A DNA stretch of 64,000 nt from Siphonodentalium dalli (Eukaryota > Mollusca > Scaphopoda > Gadilida > Siphonodentaliidae): positions 15,231,729 through 15,295,728 of the forward strand of contig CP136068.1 of assembly GCA_032622095.1 (NCBI GenBank), in the 5' to 3' direction. The notes under the pieces were generated by a model. The model did no database searches. It had not been told where the DNA came from and was given only the letters and a program-made list of their open reading frames with translations. Each line of letters opens with the position of its first letter. The stretch's first letter is position 1. This document shows positions 21,526 through 31,338 of the stretch, piece by piece. The position numbers and the translations under genes were made by a program.

Positions 21526-22169
21526 TAATTACTCTCGTACTACAAATATACCGATAATAGTTTAATGTAGTTCTAGAAATCTACCGGTAAGAATTTACTT
21601 TCGTAATACAAATCAAACCGTGATAATTTATTGTCGGAATATGAATCTACCCATGATATTTTATTGTCGGACTATCAATATATATGTAGTAGTGAAAATG
21701 TATTCACGTAATACAGATGGACAGGTAAGACTTTGATGCTGTACCACACTTCTACTGGTAAGGAAATTAATGTTTTACTACAAATCTACTAGTAAGCCAG
21801 TAAGTGTCTGTTGTGCTACTAATCTATTGGTGATAGTTTACCAGTAATAATCTACTGCAGATAATTTACTGGTTTATTACAGATTTACAAATTATCATTA
21901 CCCACATATTCCTGTGTTTAATTATCCTAATCGTCGTCTCTATTTTATGTGAAACAAATTATTGGCCCGAGATCATATTTATGTCAAACAGCTAAATGCA
22001 GTAGTACGTGCTAACAGTGAGTTTTCGAAGCATCTCTAAACATTCCGTTGGTCCATTGACAATCGAACATTAATCAAACATTAAAAAAAACATTTATCAA
22101 ACAATAATCAAGCAGTAATCAGACATTATTCAAACATTATACAAACATTAATCAAACGTTATTTTGTAG
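21526..22169 (+). repeat. Remainder of the A4 intron: minisatellite, then intron to B4
   Basis: Diverged splice-site-like units continue to about 21900 ('ctaccggtaagaattt', 'acaggtaagactttg'). Then comes a run of 'atcaaacatta' variants (22070-22155) before the acceptor 'attttgtag'. Confidence 0.7.
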
Positions 22170-22194
22170 CAAATCGTCGGGGCCTTCCTGTCAC
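22170..22194 (+). CDS. Micro-exon B4 (25 nt)
   Basis: 25 nt between 'ttttgtag' and 'gtgagtaa'. It reads A-N-R-R-G-L-P-V and leaves AC. It differs from B5 only in the first base. Its natural partner is A5, because the intervening A copy is broken. Confidence 0.8.
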
Positions 22195-23082
22195 GTGAGT
22201 AATACTGTCATATATCGTTATCCGTGTTGAAACTGTTACAGAGTTAGTACCAAACAATAATAGCGAATGCTAACATAAACGGTGTGTTCTATAATTAATT
22301 CATTGTGCATAATTACCAGTTACTTGTTCACGAAATCACGAACTTATTTGGGCAGGTTGTAAAATATCACTGATTAATATTTACGTAGCGGGTATGTTCA
22401 ACTAAATCATGCACCATGTTGGTCGACTGTCAATTAGGAAAATAATGCTACCAAACAAAACACGAACGATTAATAGAATACCAGCATCGAATGAAAACAT
22501 CACACATACATAACATGATCATGAAGAAAATGGTCAAACTGACCACACGGATCTAATAATGAATAAATTAATTTTACCAACCAAAACACGCCCGATGTCA
22601 AATATTGTTAACCAATAATGTTGATATTGGTATATGGAACCCTCCGACTGGTCAATTTCTAATGGATGATTTCGAAACACATCCCGCTTAGGACTTCATT
22701 CACAATAACAAATCGCACGAACACAGTTATGCAGACCGTACATCATATGTGAACATTATTACACTTTCAATTGATATACACACGACAAACTTTGCAGTTC
22801 GTAGGAGTTCAATTCATGTTAGTATCGGATGGCATGATTATTATCGTATACCTACTGTACTCCAGAACAATGGGAAGACAATTACGAACAATCGAACATC
22901 ATACTCCACTTGTTTGTTAACGGCTCACCCTATCTACAACGGTTTCTGAATTTGGAACATTTATCCTTTGTTTTTGGAAATAATGGCACCTGTGGAGGTA
23001 ACATGCGTGTAACCGTTAACATGAATTGTACCATTGACAAACTGGTTTGTTAGTCGACCTAGTTTCATATGTTGTCATACAG
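22195..23082. other. Intron after B4 (repeated intron type)
   Basis: Closely matches 27337-28098 after B5 ('cggtgtgttctataattaa', 'tgcaccatgttggtcgactgtc'). An extra stretch at about 22469-22565 ('agaataccagcatcgaatg..') is not in the sister copy. Confidence 0.7.
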
Positions 23083-23143
23083 CCCAGTATGTCCAAGACT
23101 CCAAGACTCCAAGCACATCCGATACATTGAATACTGAGCAGAC
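23083..23143 (+). pseudogene. Truncated remnant of an A exon
   Basis: After the acceptor 'ttgtcatacag' the sequence follows exon A ('ccaagcacatccgatacattg', 'actgagcagac'). It carries a small tandem duplication of 'ccaagact' and then stops halfway. It is fused directly to mid-intron sequence ('gctgtgtgttaaagtaaac') that normally lies between B and A. It has lost the second half and its donor site. This is a recombination breakpoint within the array. Confidence 0.8.
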
Positions 23144-24061
23144 ATGGGCCAATGCTGTGTGTTAAAGTAAACAATACTCCGTGATTGGTCAACTGTCAAT
23201 TAGGAAATTGATTATAACAACCACCACGCGCAGAAAGTCACAAATTATAATCAATAACTTTGCTTTTAGAATGTGGAACCCTCACGTCGGCATGTTCTGC
23301 CAAAAATCCGCACACTATCTGCTTATAATAAAACTTGTTTTAGGTAGACAATCTACTTAAAATAGCTTCAATTTGAGTCGATACTGTGCTGAGAATTAGG
23401 ACTCATAATGTGGCGATTCTAAGCATATTAAGCGGACAATGACACAGTAAGCCAACTCACGACTCTTCAGTTGTATGATCTTTAACATGCGTTCTTACTG
23501 TGGTCCGCGCCATAAAACGAAATAACTGATATGATTTCCATTATCTGCTTATTTCAAAATCAAATACTCACATTATATACCTATTTCACTTTATAGGTCA
23601 ATCACGTGCGTATTTGCGAGAGGATATGTTGCTCACGTTGGTCAGTTTTCAAAGGTTTAATTCGATGCTTAGACCATTCACATTAACATATCGCAAGATG
23701 CATAGTTATGCACGTCGAGCATCATATACAAACATTGATTTTAAATATAGCATAATTCAAATTTCCGGAGATATGCACACGACCAACTTTGTAGTTCGTC
23801 ATATTTAAGTCAATGTTAGCATCGGATGTCATATGATTATGTCATAACTACTACATTACAATTATGAACGTTCAAGAGTTATACTCCAATTGTGTGTTCG
23901 CGATTCACTATGTGTACAATGCTTACTGAATGTGGAACATTTGCCTCTTGTTTTGGGAATGAAGGAACCCGCTGAGGTAACATGCTTCTAACGGTTAACA
24001 TGAGTCTTAGCCTTGTGAAACTGCTCTGTTAATCCCCATGTTGGCTTATATTTTCATTCAG
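23144..24061. other. Intron before A5 with MITE copy b
   Basis: Homologous to 18255-19205 throughout, including the MITE at 23316-23552. It ends in 'tttcattcag'. Confidence 0.7.
23316..23552 (+). mobile_element. Palindrome-centred MITE, copy b
   Basis: Starts 'tatctgcttataata' and ends 'ttatctgcttattt'. It shares flanks with copy a ('tggaaccctcacgtcggcatgttct' matches 'ttgaatcctcatgtcagtatgttct'), so both derive from one insertion before the module was duplicated. Confidence 0.7.
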
Positions 24062-24201
24062 TCCAGTAGATCCAAGCACATACGAGACATTGATTACTGA
24101 GCCCACTGATAGAGATCAACAATACTGCGGGCTCGATGGCGTCGTATTAGAGAGGGATAACGTCCAGGCTGCATACATGTACAATGACTGCATATCTCTG
24201 A
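24062..24201 (+). CDS. Exon A5, ITAM-like tyrosine-motif exon
   Basis: 140 nt between 'tttcattcag' and 'gtgagtat'. It has STYETL, ten residues, QYCGLDG, then AAYMYNDCISL. Its last base is A rather than the G of other copies (ctga|gtgag). The donor is therefore slightly weaker, and the codon shared with B5 becomes AGA (Arg). This could lower inclusion of the exon. Confidence 0.85.
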
Positions 24202-24378
24202 GTGAGTATTTACTCTTGTATTACAATTGTTTACTGCTGTGCATTTACTGTCGTATACTACAAATCGCATGGTGATAATATAATGTCGTATTATAAATCG
24301 AACATTGAGAATTTTTTGTCGTATACTACAACTCTACTAATGATAATTTAATTTCGTATTACAAATCAAACATTGAGA
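24202..24378 (+). repeat. Intron after A5: short minisatellite
   Basis: A few units ('ctactaatgataatttaattt') run up to the TIR element. The last 6 bp, TTGAGA (24373-24378), are the left target duplication of that element. Confidence 0.65.
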
Positions 24379-25192
24379 CCGGATCCGTCATCTCAGGTTT
24401 TAAACTGGTCTACGTAAACCTCTAGGTCTAAACCGCTGTTAGACAGCTAAATCCGTGATTCAAACCCGAGACAGCAGGTCAAAGTGACGCATTCGTCAAC
24501 TCTTGTTTAAATCTGGTCCAGCCAGAGAAGTGGTTTAGCAGTAGTGTCACTGTATCGTCGAGATAGTTAATCGTACTTTACTAATGCGGACCGCCTCGTT
24601 TTTGTGATGGCGAAAACGAATAATTACGACATGGACCATATTTTGATTGGAAATTTATAAGCGAGAAGCATTCGCACCTATAAAGCGTGTTGGGATAAGT
24701 TTTAGAATTTGTTGTTGCATTTTAAAAGCTTAAACCGGCAACTAAACCATCTAATTCGGCGGTCCAGCTAAACCGGCTTTACCGAGGCTAAACGTGAGGT
24801 GACAAATCCGTCTTTTCTTCATCGCGGTTTAGAATTGTCAAACAATCTGTCAAAGGGTGGAGCTGTAAAGAATCTCGAGTCTAAGTTGTCGATGCGGTGT
24901 TACCATGTCAGAGTTGATTCATTCGCTTTGCTCAGATATGGATTTTTACAACTATCTTGTGTGGTTTTTTTTTTGGCTTGTGGCTTGTGACTAGTGTTTT
25001 CTACGATGCTATACACATTGTTTGCAATTCTAAAGTTACATTGCTATATGAGTAAAATGTTATAACTTATTTTGATGTTGATCATGCCACAAGGCTCTAC
25101 TCTGGCTACGCCCATCATTTCCCATAATAGTTCTTTATTAAATGCTGTCCATCTGCATGGTTGCCCACTTCCAACAGTTCAGATGCCGCTTC

Positions 25193-25433
25193 TGGTTTTA
25201 AATTTCATTTTATTTTATTTTATTTATTTTATATAAATTTTATATAAAGATGGATAAATACCAACACCCCGTCCGATCTACATCTATGGACGGGACATTC
25301 TATGTAGCACTCTACACAGCCTATTAGTGTTTCGACCTATTTTGTCTCAGGACAGCTGAGTTGAGCGATGGCCTATAGGTAGGCTTCGCATTTTGTTCAG
25401 AGTATAACATGCCTATTATAATAAGCGTGAGTA
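25193..25433 (-). mobile_element. Insertion private to copy 2, possibly a SINE-like retroposon
   Basis: About 240 bp absent from the matching point in copy 1 (near 20640). It begins with a 'tttta' run, which on the minus strand would be a (taaaa)n tail. No clear target duplication and no tRNA-like promoter was seen. Confidence 0.4.
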
Positions 25434-25677
25434 ATTGCGTCATTCACAAGCCAATTGCGTTTTCTTGACTGACCTCTTGGTCCAGGGTTGGCTCGATTTT
25501 GGAGCCTCTGTTAAGCGTCAGAGGGGCCTGTTGCCACTTTGTGCGATAGGAGCCTGCAACACCTTTACGCACATTTTATTTAATCGTTTGAACATTTTAA
25601 TTAAAAAGTCAATGTAATTGAATTTAAAAAAAAAATTAATTTATATTTTAAATTTTGTTTCTTATTAGAATCAACTC

Positions 25678-26062
25678 AATTAGATTTTTGTTTGCATACA
25701 AAAAAGAACATGATACAGTGATACGAAAAATACATTTATATATCTATATATCAATACAACCGTACAATATTATTTACTTCAACTAACTTCTTGATTTATT
25801 TTACTTCATGTTATTAGAGGCAACGCATGAGAATAGTCCACTAAGTTAACTGTTAAAAGAGCATACCACGTTTACGAATTTTTTGTGAAAACAATGAGCA
25901 CACCCCCACACCCACCCAACACCTTCTTCATATTTATAAATTATATTTCTGATTGGTATTATCATGTTAACACATGTGTCAATATAGTTTGTAAACGCAT
26001 TGCTATATGATGTGTATCTTGAAGTTAATATGTAAATAAAGATATTGAAAAAAAAAAAAAAA
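25678..26062 (+). mobile_element. Retroposon with poly(A) tail and target duplication
   Basis: Ends in an 'aataaag' signal, then about 17 A residues. It is flanked by AATCAACTC (25669-25677 and 26063-26071). The undisturbed target 'ttcaactcctta' is visible in copy 1 near 20869. It is either a 5'-truncated L1-type LINE 3' end or a processed transcript. No ORF. Confidence 0.8.
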
Positions 26063-26677
26063 AATCAACTCCTTACTAAATTTAACAACACAATTGTTTA
26101 ATTTTTTTATTTTTAAATCGAAATCATTACAACCTAACGTCATTATACCATCCGAATCACCACACCTAATTTGGTTGAAATCGGTCCATGGGTATGGGAG
26201 AACAGTTGCGAACAGACAGACGTGCATACATATAGACAGCTCATATACCCTTTAATATATCAGATATACATGTAAATATATACATTGTGACTGTGTGGGT
26301 AAAGCATCTTGCAGAACATCACAAACAAAGCGATGAACAGCGCGTGAAACTCGTATAGTGAGAGATATGCCCTTTGTCAGATTGATTTAAACCCAGAATG
26401 AGACCGATTAATGGTCCATGGCCTACACCTTTGAGCGTGCACGCTTTCGCGATAATTTATGACGTGTCAATAACCATTATATCGGCCTGTCATTTGGTCC
26501 AATTGGTAAGAGGGTAGTTTGGCTGCATGCTGATATCACCGAATCGAGTTGTCAATTAGCTGGCAACTGAACGATAAAACCACCCCCTTAGAACCGGTTT
26601 GGCTGGATCGCCAATGTAGGTTTAGACCAAGTTTAAACTCTGAGGTTTAAACCGGAGATGGCGAGTCCGGCTTGAGA

Positions 26678-27311
26678 ATGTACTACCGCACTACGAATCT
26701 ACCGATAGGAATTTAATGTAGAACTAAAATCTACCGGTAAGAATTTACTTTCGTAATACAAATCAAACCGTGATAATTTATTGTCGGAATATGATAGTTT
26801 ACTGGGTAATATATATGTACTAGTGAAAATGTATTGACGCAATACAGATGGACAGGTAAGACTTTGATGTTGTACCACACTTATACTGGTAAGAAATTAA
26901 TGTTGTACTACAAATCTACCAGTAAGACTCTGTTGTGCTACAAATCTATTGGTGATTTTATTGTCGAACTATAAATCTACCAGTAATAATCTACTGCAGA
27001 TAATTTACTGGTATATTACATATCTACAAATTTCATTACCCACATGTTCCTGCGTTCCGGTGTTCAATAATCCTAATCGTCGTCTCTATTTTTGCGAAAC
27101 GAATTATTTCCCGAGATCATTTTATAACCAATAGCTCAATACAGTCGTATCTGATGACAGTGAGTTTGCGAAACATCTCTAAACAGGTCGTTGGTCCATT
27201 GACAATCGAACATTCATCAAACATAAGAAAAACATTTATCAAACAATAATCAAGCAGTAATCAGACATTATTCAAACATTATACAAACATTAATCAAACG
27301 TTATTTTGTAG
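26678..27311 (+). repeat. Remainder of the A5 intron: minisatellite, then intron to B5
   Basis: Closely matches 21526-22169, including 'ctaccggtaagaattt' and the run of 'atcaaacatt' variants. It ends 'ttattttgtag'. Confidence 0.7.
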
Positions 27312-27336
27312 GAAATCGTCGGGGCCTTCCTGTCAC
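27312..27336 (+). CDS. Micro-exon B5 (25 nt)
   Basis: 25 nt between 'ttttgtag' and 'gtgagtaa'. With the A left by A5 it reads R-N-R-R-G-L-P-V and leaves AC, giving Thr with A6. Confidence 0.8.
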
Positions 27337-28098
27337 GTGAGTAATACTGTCATATATCGTTAGCCGTGTTGAAACTGTTACAGAGTTAGTACCAAACAAT
27401 AATAGCGAATGCTAACATAAACGGTGTGTTCTATAATTAACTCACTGTGCATAATTACCAGTTGCTTGTTCACGAAATCACGAACTTATTTGGGCAGGTT
27501 GTAAAATATCACTGATTAATATTTACGTAGCGGGTATGTTCAACTAAATCATGCACCATGTTGGTCGACTGTCAATTAGGAAAATAATGCTACCAAACAA
27601 AACCCGCTCTATGTCAAATATTGTTAACCAATAATGTTGATATTGGTATATGGAACCATCTGACTGGTCAGTTTCCAAAGGTTCATTTCGAAACACACCC
27701 TGCTTCGGAAGACTTAGTTCACATTAACAGATCGGGTGAAACAGTTATGCCGATCGTGTATCATATATGACCATTATTCCAATTTCAATAGATATGCACA
27801 CAGACAACTTTGCAGTTCGTCGGAGTTCATTTCATGTTAGTATCGGATGGTAAGATTATTATGTTATACCTACTGTACTACAGAAAAACGGGAAGACAGT
27901 TGCGAATTGTCGAACATTATACTCCACCTGTTCGTTCATGGTTCATTATATTTACAACGGTTACCGAATGTGGTACATATAGCCTTTGTTCTGGGAATGA
28001 TGGCATATGTGGAGATAACATGCTTGTAACCGTTATCATGAGCTGTACCATTGAGAAACTGCTCTGTTAATCAACCTATTTCATATGTTGTCATACAG
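27337..28098. other. Intron between B5 and A6 (repeated intron type)
   Basis: Same type as the other B-to-A introns and ends 'ttgtcatacag'. The plus-strand ORFs here are chance readings of intron sequence. Confidence 0.7.
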
Positions 28099-28238
28099 TC
28101 CAACAGATCCAAACACATACGAGACATTGAGTACCGATCAGACCGACAGAGATAAACAATACTGCGGGCTTGATGGCATCATACTGGATAGTGTTAACGT
28201 CCAGGCTGCGTACATGGATACTGACTGCAAATCTGAGG
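28099..28238 (+). CDS. Exon A6, last complete ITAM-like exon
   Basis: 140 nt between 'ttgtcatacag' and 'gtgagtac'. NTYETL and QYCGLDG are spaced by ten residues. The distal box is AAYMDTDCKSE, so the second distal tyrosine is lost. The final residue before the split codon is Glu, where A2, A4 and A5 have Leu. No B-type micro-exon was found downstream. Confidence 0.85.
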
Positions 28239-29245
28239 GTGAGTACTTACTGTCATACTACAAATTTACTGCTAAGAATTTAAAGTTGTACACTGCAAAC
28301 CGATTTGTTATAAATTACTGTCGTACTACAAATCTGACATTGATGATTTACTGAAAATCTGCCCGTAAAAAATTATTGTCGGAAGACAAATCTACCCGTG
28401 ATAATTTACTGTTTGAATACAAATCTACCCGTGATAATGTACTGTTTGAATACACATCTACCCGCTATAATTTGCTGTTTTAATACAAATCTGATTCCCT
28501 ATGATGTTCACAGTACAAATTATCCATGTCTTGCACCACCTGTTATTTGATAAAGCTCGGGCTCCGCAATACAGATAACGGGCGCTGGATAATTATTCTA
28601 TGATCGATTTTGTACTTTATGAAGACTAGAGGTCGGTGATGATTTACATGTTGTTATTGTTTGGCCACAAATGCACGATATCAGGGCGACATTTATACCA
28701 AGGTTGTATTGGCTTTGTCCAAGTGGGGAGTAATTTGTTTAGACTGATGACAGAACAAACTGCGCAGCGCATGTGCTTTTTTAAAACAAAAGCTAGGGTT
28801 CCATATTAAATTGATGATCAAGTGTGTATTAATTGACAAATATGTGTGAATAACACTCATTGTGGACACAGCGATTTATTTTGCCACAATACCGTATTAT
28901 ATAATACGAAAAATATTTATCAGGGCATGGCAAATATGACAAACAGCTGTTGGATGGGAACTCGCCAGCTCAATGGCTAAATGGTGTGGTTGGGTGTTAT
29001 GACGTTTAGCACATTTTCTTTCAGATATACCGATGAATAAACCAACTATAACGTCGTTGTGTTTGCATCATTGAATACTCCTGAAACTCACATACCATGT
29101 ATGACATTAATGCAAATAATTGTCCTTGGTTGCATACCATCTATAACATATTAGAAAATTGTAATCAATTGCATGCTTGGCATATGGAAGAAATTCCAGA
29201 CATTGATTAATTTGTATCATATATAAAGTGTAGCCTAATTACACA
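28239..29245 (+). repeat. Last intron: minisatellite remnant, then plain intron
   Basis: 28239-28490 carries 'aatctacccgtgataattt(g)actgtttgaat' units. After that the sequence leaves the module pattern, and nothing further is recognised up to the LINE. Confidence 0.65.
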
Positions 29246-30500
29246 GTTCAGGGATTCATGGGGAAACTGATATAAACAACTCCAGTCGCGGTCGAGTTTA
29301 TAGGATATTTAAGCATGATTTATCCTTCGAGAGATATCTGGAAACTCTGAGCATGGCAACCCGAATAACCTTATGTAAATTTAGAACTGGTAATCACCAC
29401 CTACCTATCGAAACCGGACGGTGTAAAACACCAGGCAACAAAAGTCGTTTATGTCCGATTTGCGATTCCGGAGAGATTGGAGATGAATTCCACTGCCTAC
29501 TTGTCTGTGGCAAACTATTAAATCACAGACAGCGACTGCTATCAAAATTTATTTACAAAAGGCCCAACTCCATTACTATGAGTGAACTATTAAATCAGAA
29601 AAAATCCACGGATATACGTCGATTGTGTGATTTCATCAAACTTGTCAACCTGGAACTAACAAGGACAGCTACGCCTAAATAATCACATGTACATACACAT
29701 GTGGTATAAATAAATTGACCATGACCATGTCGGAAATAATTGTCGAGTACCAACTGAAAGATACCGACAACGTGCATAATTATGTCATTACATGAAAGCC
29801 AGGTATACATGAACTCAGCTACGATTCAAATGTACACCATTGTAATGACCGACATAGTAAGTAAACTCAAATCAATACTGTTTCACTAGTTCACGACTTT
29901 ACATATGCTTATCACTGATATCAGTATTTTTCCTACTATATACACAACCTCTTTTGTTATGTCAAATTGTTATATTATATTATATATTTCGTGATAGCAT
30001 CATGTACACAGCATACGTATATTGCGACAGTGGTTTCTTCTCTTGATTCAACGGCCATGTGAGTCGGCCATGTGAGTCGTGGTGTTTTCTAAATACCAAA
30101 TCTGGAATCAAAATTTTACAAATAAACATGTTCAGTATGAGTATAACCCACATTGCAGGGCTCGTATTGATCAAACTTACAGTATAACAAAGATCATAGC
30201 GGAGATATGTAAGATTAATGTCAAACATTATTTTGCTACCATGTTTTTCCATAAAACACACACGACGAAATTTAGACACTCTTAAGATTCCGTGCTTCTG
30301 TTCGACTGTTTCCACCGAACAGGCAATACTAAACACCGTAACGTGACACGAGCTTCGATTGCTCAGCTGATTCGGATCTGTGTACATAATAGCTATTGCA
30401 TATAACAATGTTCTTCTGTTGTAAATATTTTATATATTATGTCGCAATACTCATGAACATGTAATATGAGTTTAACAGAATAAACTAATTGAATTGAATT
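29246..30500 (+). mobile_element. 5'-truncated non-LTR retrotransposon, 3' part
   Basis: One base insertion near 29263 separates QFRDSW from the frame ETDINNSSRGRVYRIF. That frame runs open to the stop at about 29680. It includes LCKFRTGNHHLPIETGRC, then the cysteine/histidine knuckle LCPICDSGEIGDEFHCLLVC, typical of the C-terminus of LINE ORF2 proteins. The same protein end occurs at 36858-37130. A tail 'gaataaactaattgaattgaattg' near 30478-30500 looks like the LINE 3' end. It lies in the last intron of the modular gene. Confidence 0.8.
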
Positions 30501-30550
30501 GATGTTAACAATCAACACATTGACAGTGATGCATTCATGTTGTCTTACAG

Positions 30551-30585
30551 ATAACGTGCATAGCAGTGACGTAACGGATGTGTGA
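30551..30585 (+). CDS. Probable terminal exon with stop codon
   Basis: A good acceptor ('ttcatgttgtcttacag') is followed by a frame that, using the phase-1 G left by A6, reads D-N-V-H-S-S-D-V-T-D-V and then TGA at 30583-30585. The correct phase, acidic/Ser-rich composition like the rest of the tail, and an immediate stop support it. The C-terminus T-D-V fits the class I PDZ ligand pattern (S/T-x-V at the end). There is no second copy for comparison, so it is less certain than the module exons. Confidence 0.5.
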
Positions 30586-31084
30586 TTATTTGGAAATGGC
30601 TTGATGCATAATAGGACTAGGCTAGACTACGCACTGTTACAACGGCGCATGGAAGCGACATGGATTGTCTACATCGCCCCTAACAATGTCCAATTTTGAT
30701 ATTTGTTATTACATTGCTGTCACAGTATTAGTTTCAATTTCAAACCACAACTACATGTAGGCTGATGTTGATTATATAGTTTGACTGGAAACGTCATCAC
30801 AGACCCGATGTTAGTTTGGTTATGCGCCTATTCTGAAACACCAAGTAGTTACCCGATTACCACACTTTAAATGGCGATAATAACAGAATAGTTCCATGCG
30901 ACGAGATGCCCAGTGAACCAGACAACATATCCTCACGAAAATATGCACCTACAATGTGAAATATAAACAAAGAGAGTAGTTGGGCGCGAAGCGCGCGCCC
31001 GGGATGGTCGAAAATGTCGAGTGATCTTTTACTCACCCCGACAATGTGAAACAGGTACACAAATTGATTAATTAATTCTCAAAT
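30586..31084 (+). other. Possible 3' untranslated region
   Basis: If the terminal exon is right, the 3' UTR starts here. The first AATAAA I see downstream is at 31416-31421, past a MITE, so the transcript end is uncertain. No coding signal. Confidence 0.35.
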
Positions 31085-31338
31085 AATAGGCAGATAACGA
31101 TCCTATCCGTTATTTCGCTGTATGGGGCGGGCCACATTGAAGACACCTGTCAAAGAGCATACACCTGAAAAGCTGGCTTATTTGTGTCATTGTCCGCACA
31201 TTTTTTGCTTAGAATCGCCTCATTATGAGTCGATAATGTGACTACAACGATCTCATTTTCAATACATTATCGACTCTCAAAATGAGGCGATTCTAAGCAG
31301 ATTATCTACATAAAATAAGTTATATTATAAGCAGATAC
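31085..31338 (-). mobile_element. Palindrome-centred MITE, copy c (opposite strand)
   Basis: The reverse complement matches copies a and b along its length: 'atctgcttataatat', 'gcttagaatcgcctcattttgag', 'gtgcggacaatgacaca', 'gtggcccgcccc', 'cgaaataac'. It is the best-preserved internal palindrome of the three. Confidence 0.75.

Larger units (their letters stand above)
24379..26671. mobile_element. TIR element of unknown superfamily, copy 2 (about 2.3 kb, with nested insertions)
   Basis: Left CCGGATCCGTCATCTC and right GAGATGGCGAGTCCGGC are inverted. TTGAGA flanks both ends (24373-24378 and 26672-26677). The body matches copy 1. It is about 500 bp longer because of two insertions that copy 1 lacks (about 25193-25433 and 25678-26062). 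No transposase was recognised. Confidence 0.75.
2021..30585 (+). other. 3' part of a gene built from tandem two-exon modules (ITAM-like tail)
   Basis: Gene model inferred from repeated exons. The module is exon A (140 nt, phase 2 in, phase 1 out) followed by exon B (25 nt, phase 1 in, phase 2 out), so any number of modules keeps the frame. Order: A1-B1-A2-B2-A3-B3-(11.5 kb of insertions)-A4-B4-(broken A)-A5-B5-A6-last exon. Together they encode about 330 residues, rich in Ser/Thr/Asp/Glu and tyrosine, with no signal peptide, membrane segment or globular domain. Paired YxxL motifs spaced by ten residues suggest a cytoplasmic signalling tail that recruits SH2 proteins. The ectodomain and membrane exons would lie before the window. 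I do not recognise the gene. The exon array is well supported; the receptor-tail reading is an inference. Confidence 0.75.

Noticed and set aside
29980-30408. 142-codon minus-strand ORF
   Set aside because: No recognisable motif. It overlaps the 3' region of a LINE and the last intron of the plus-strand gene. Probably chance.
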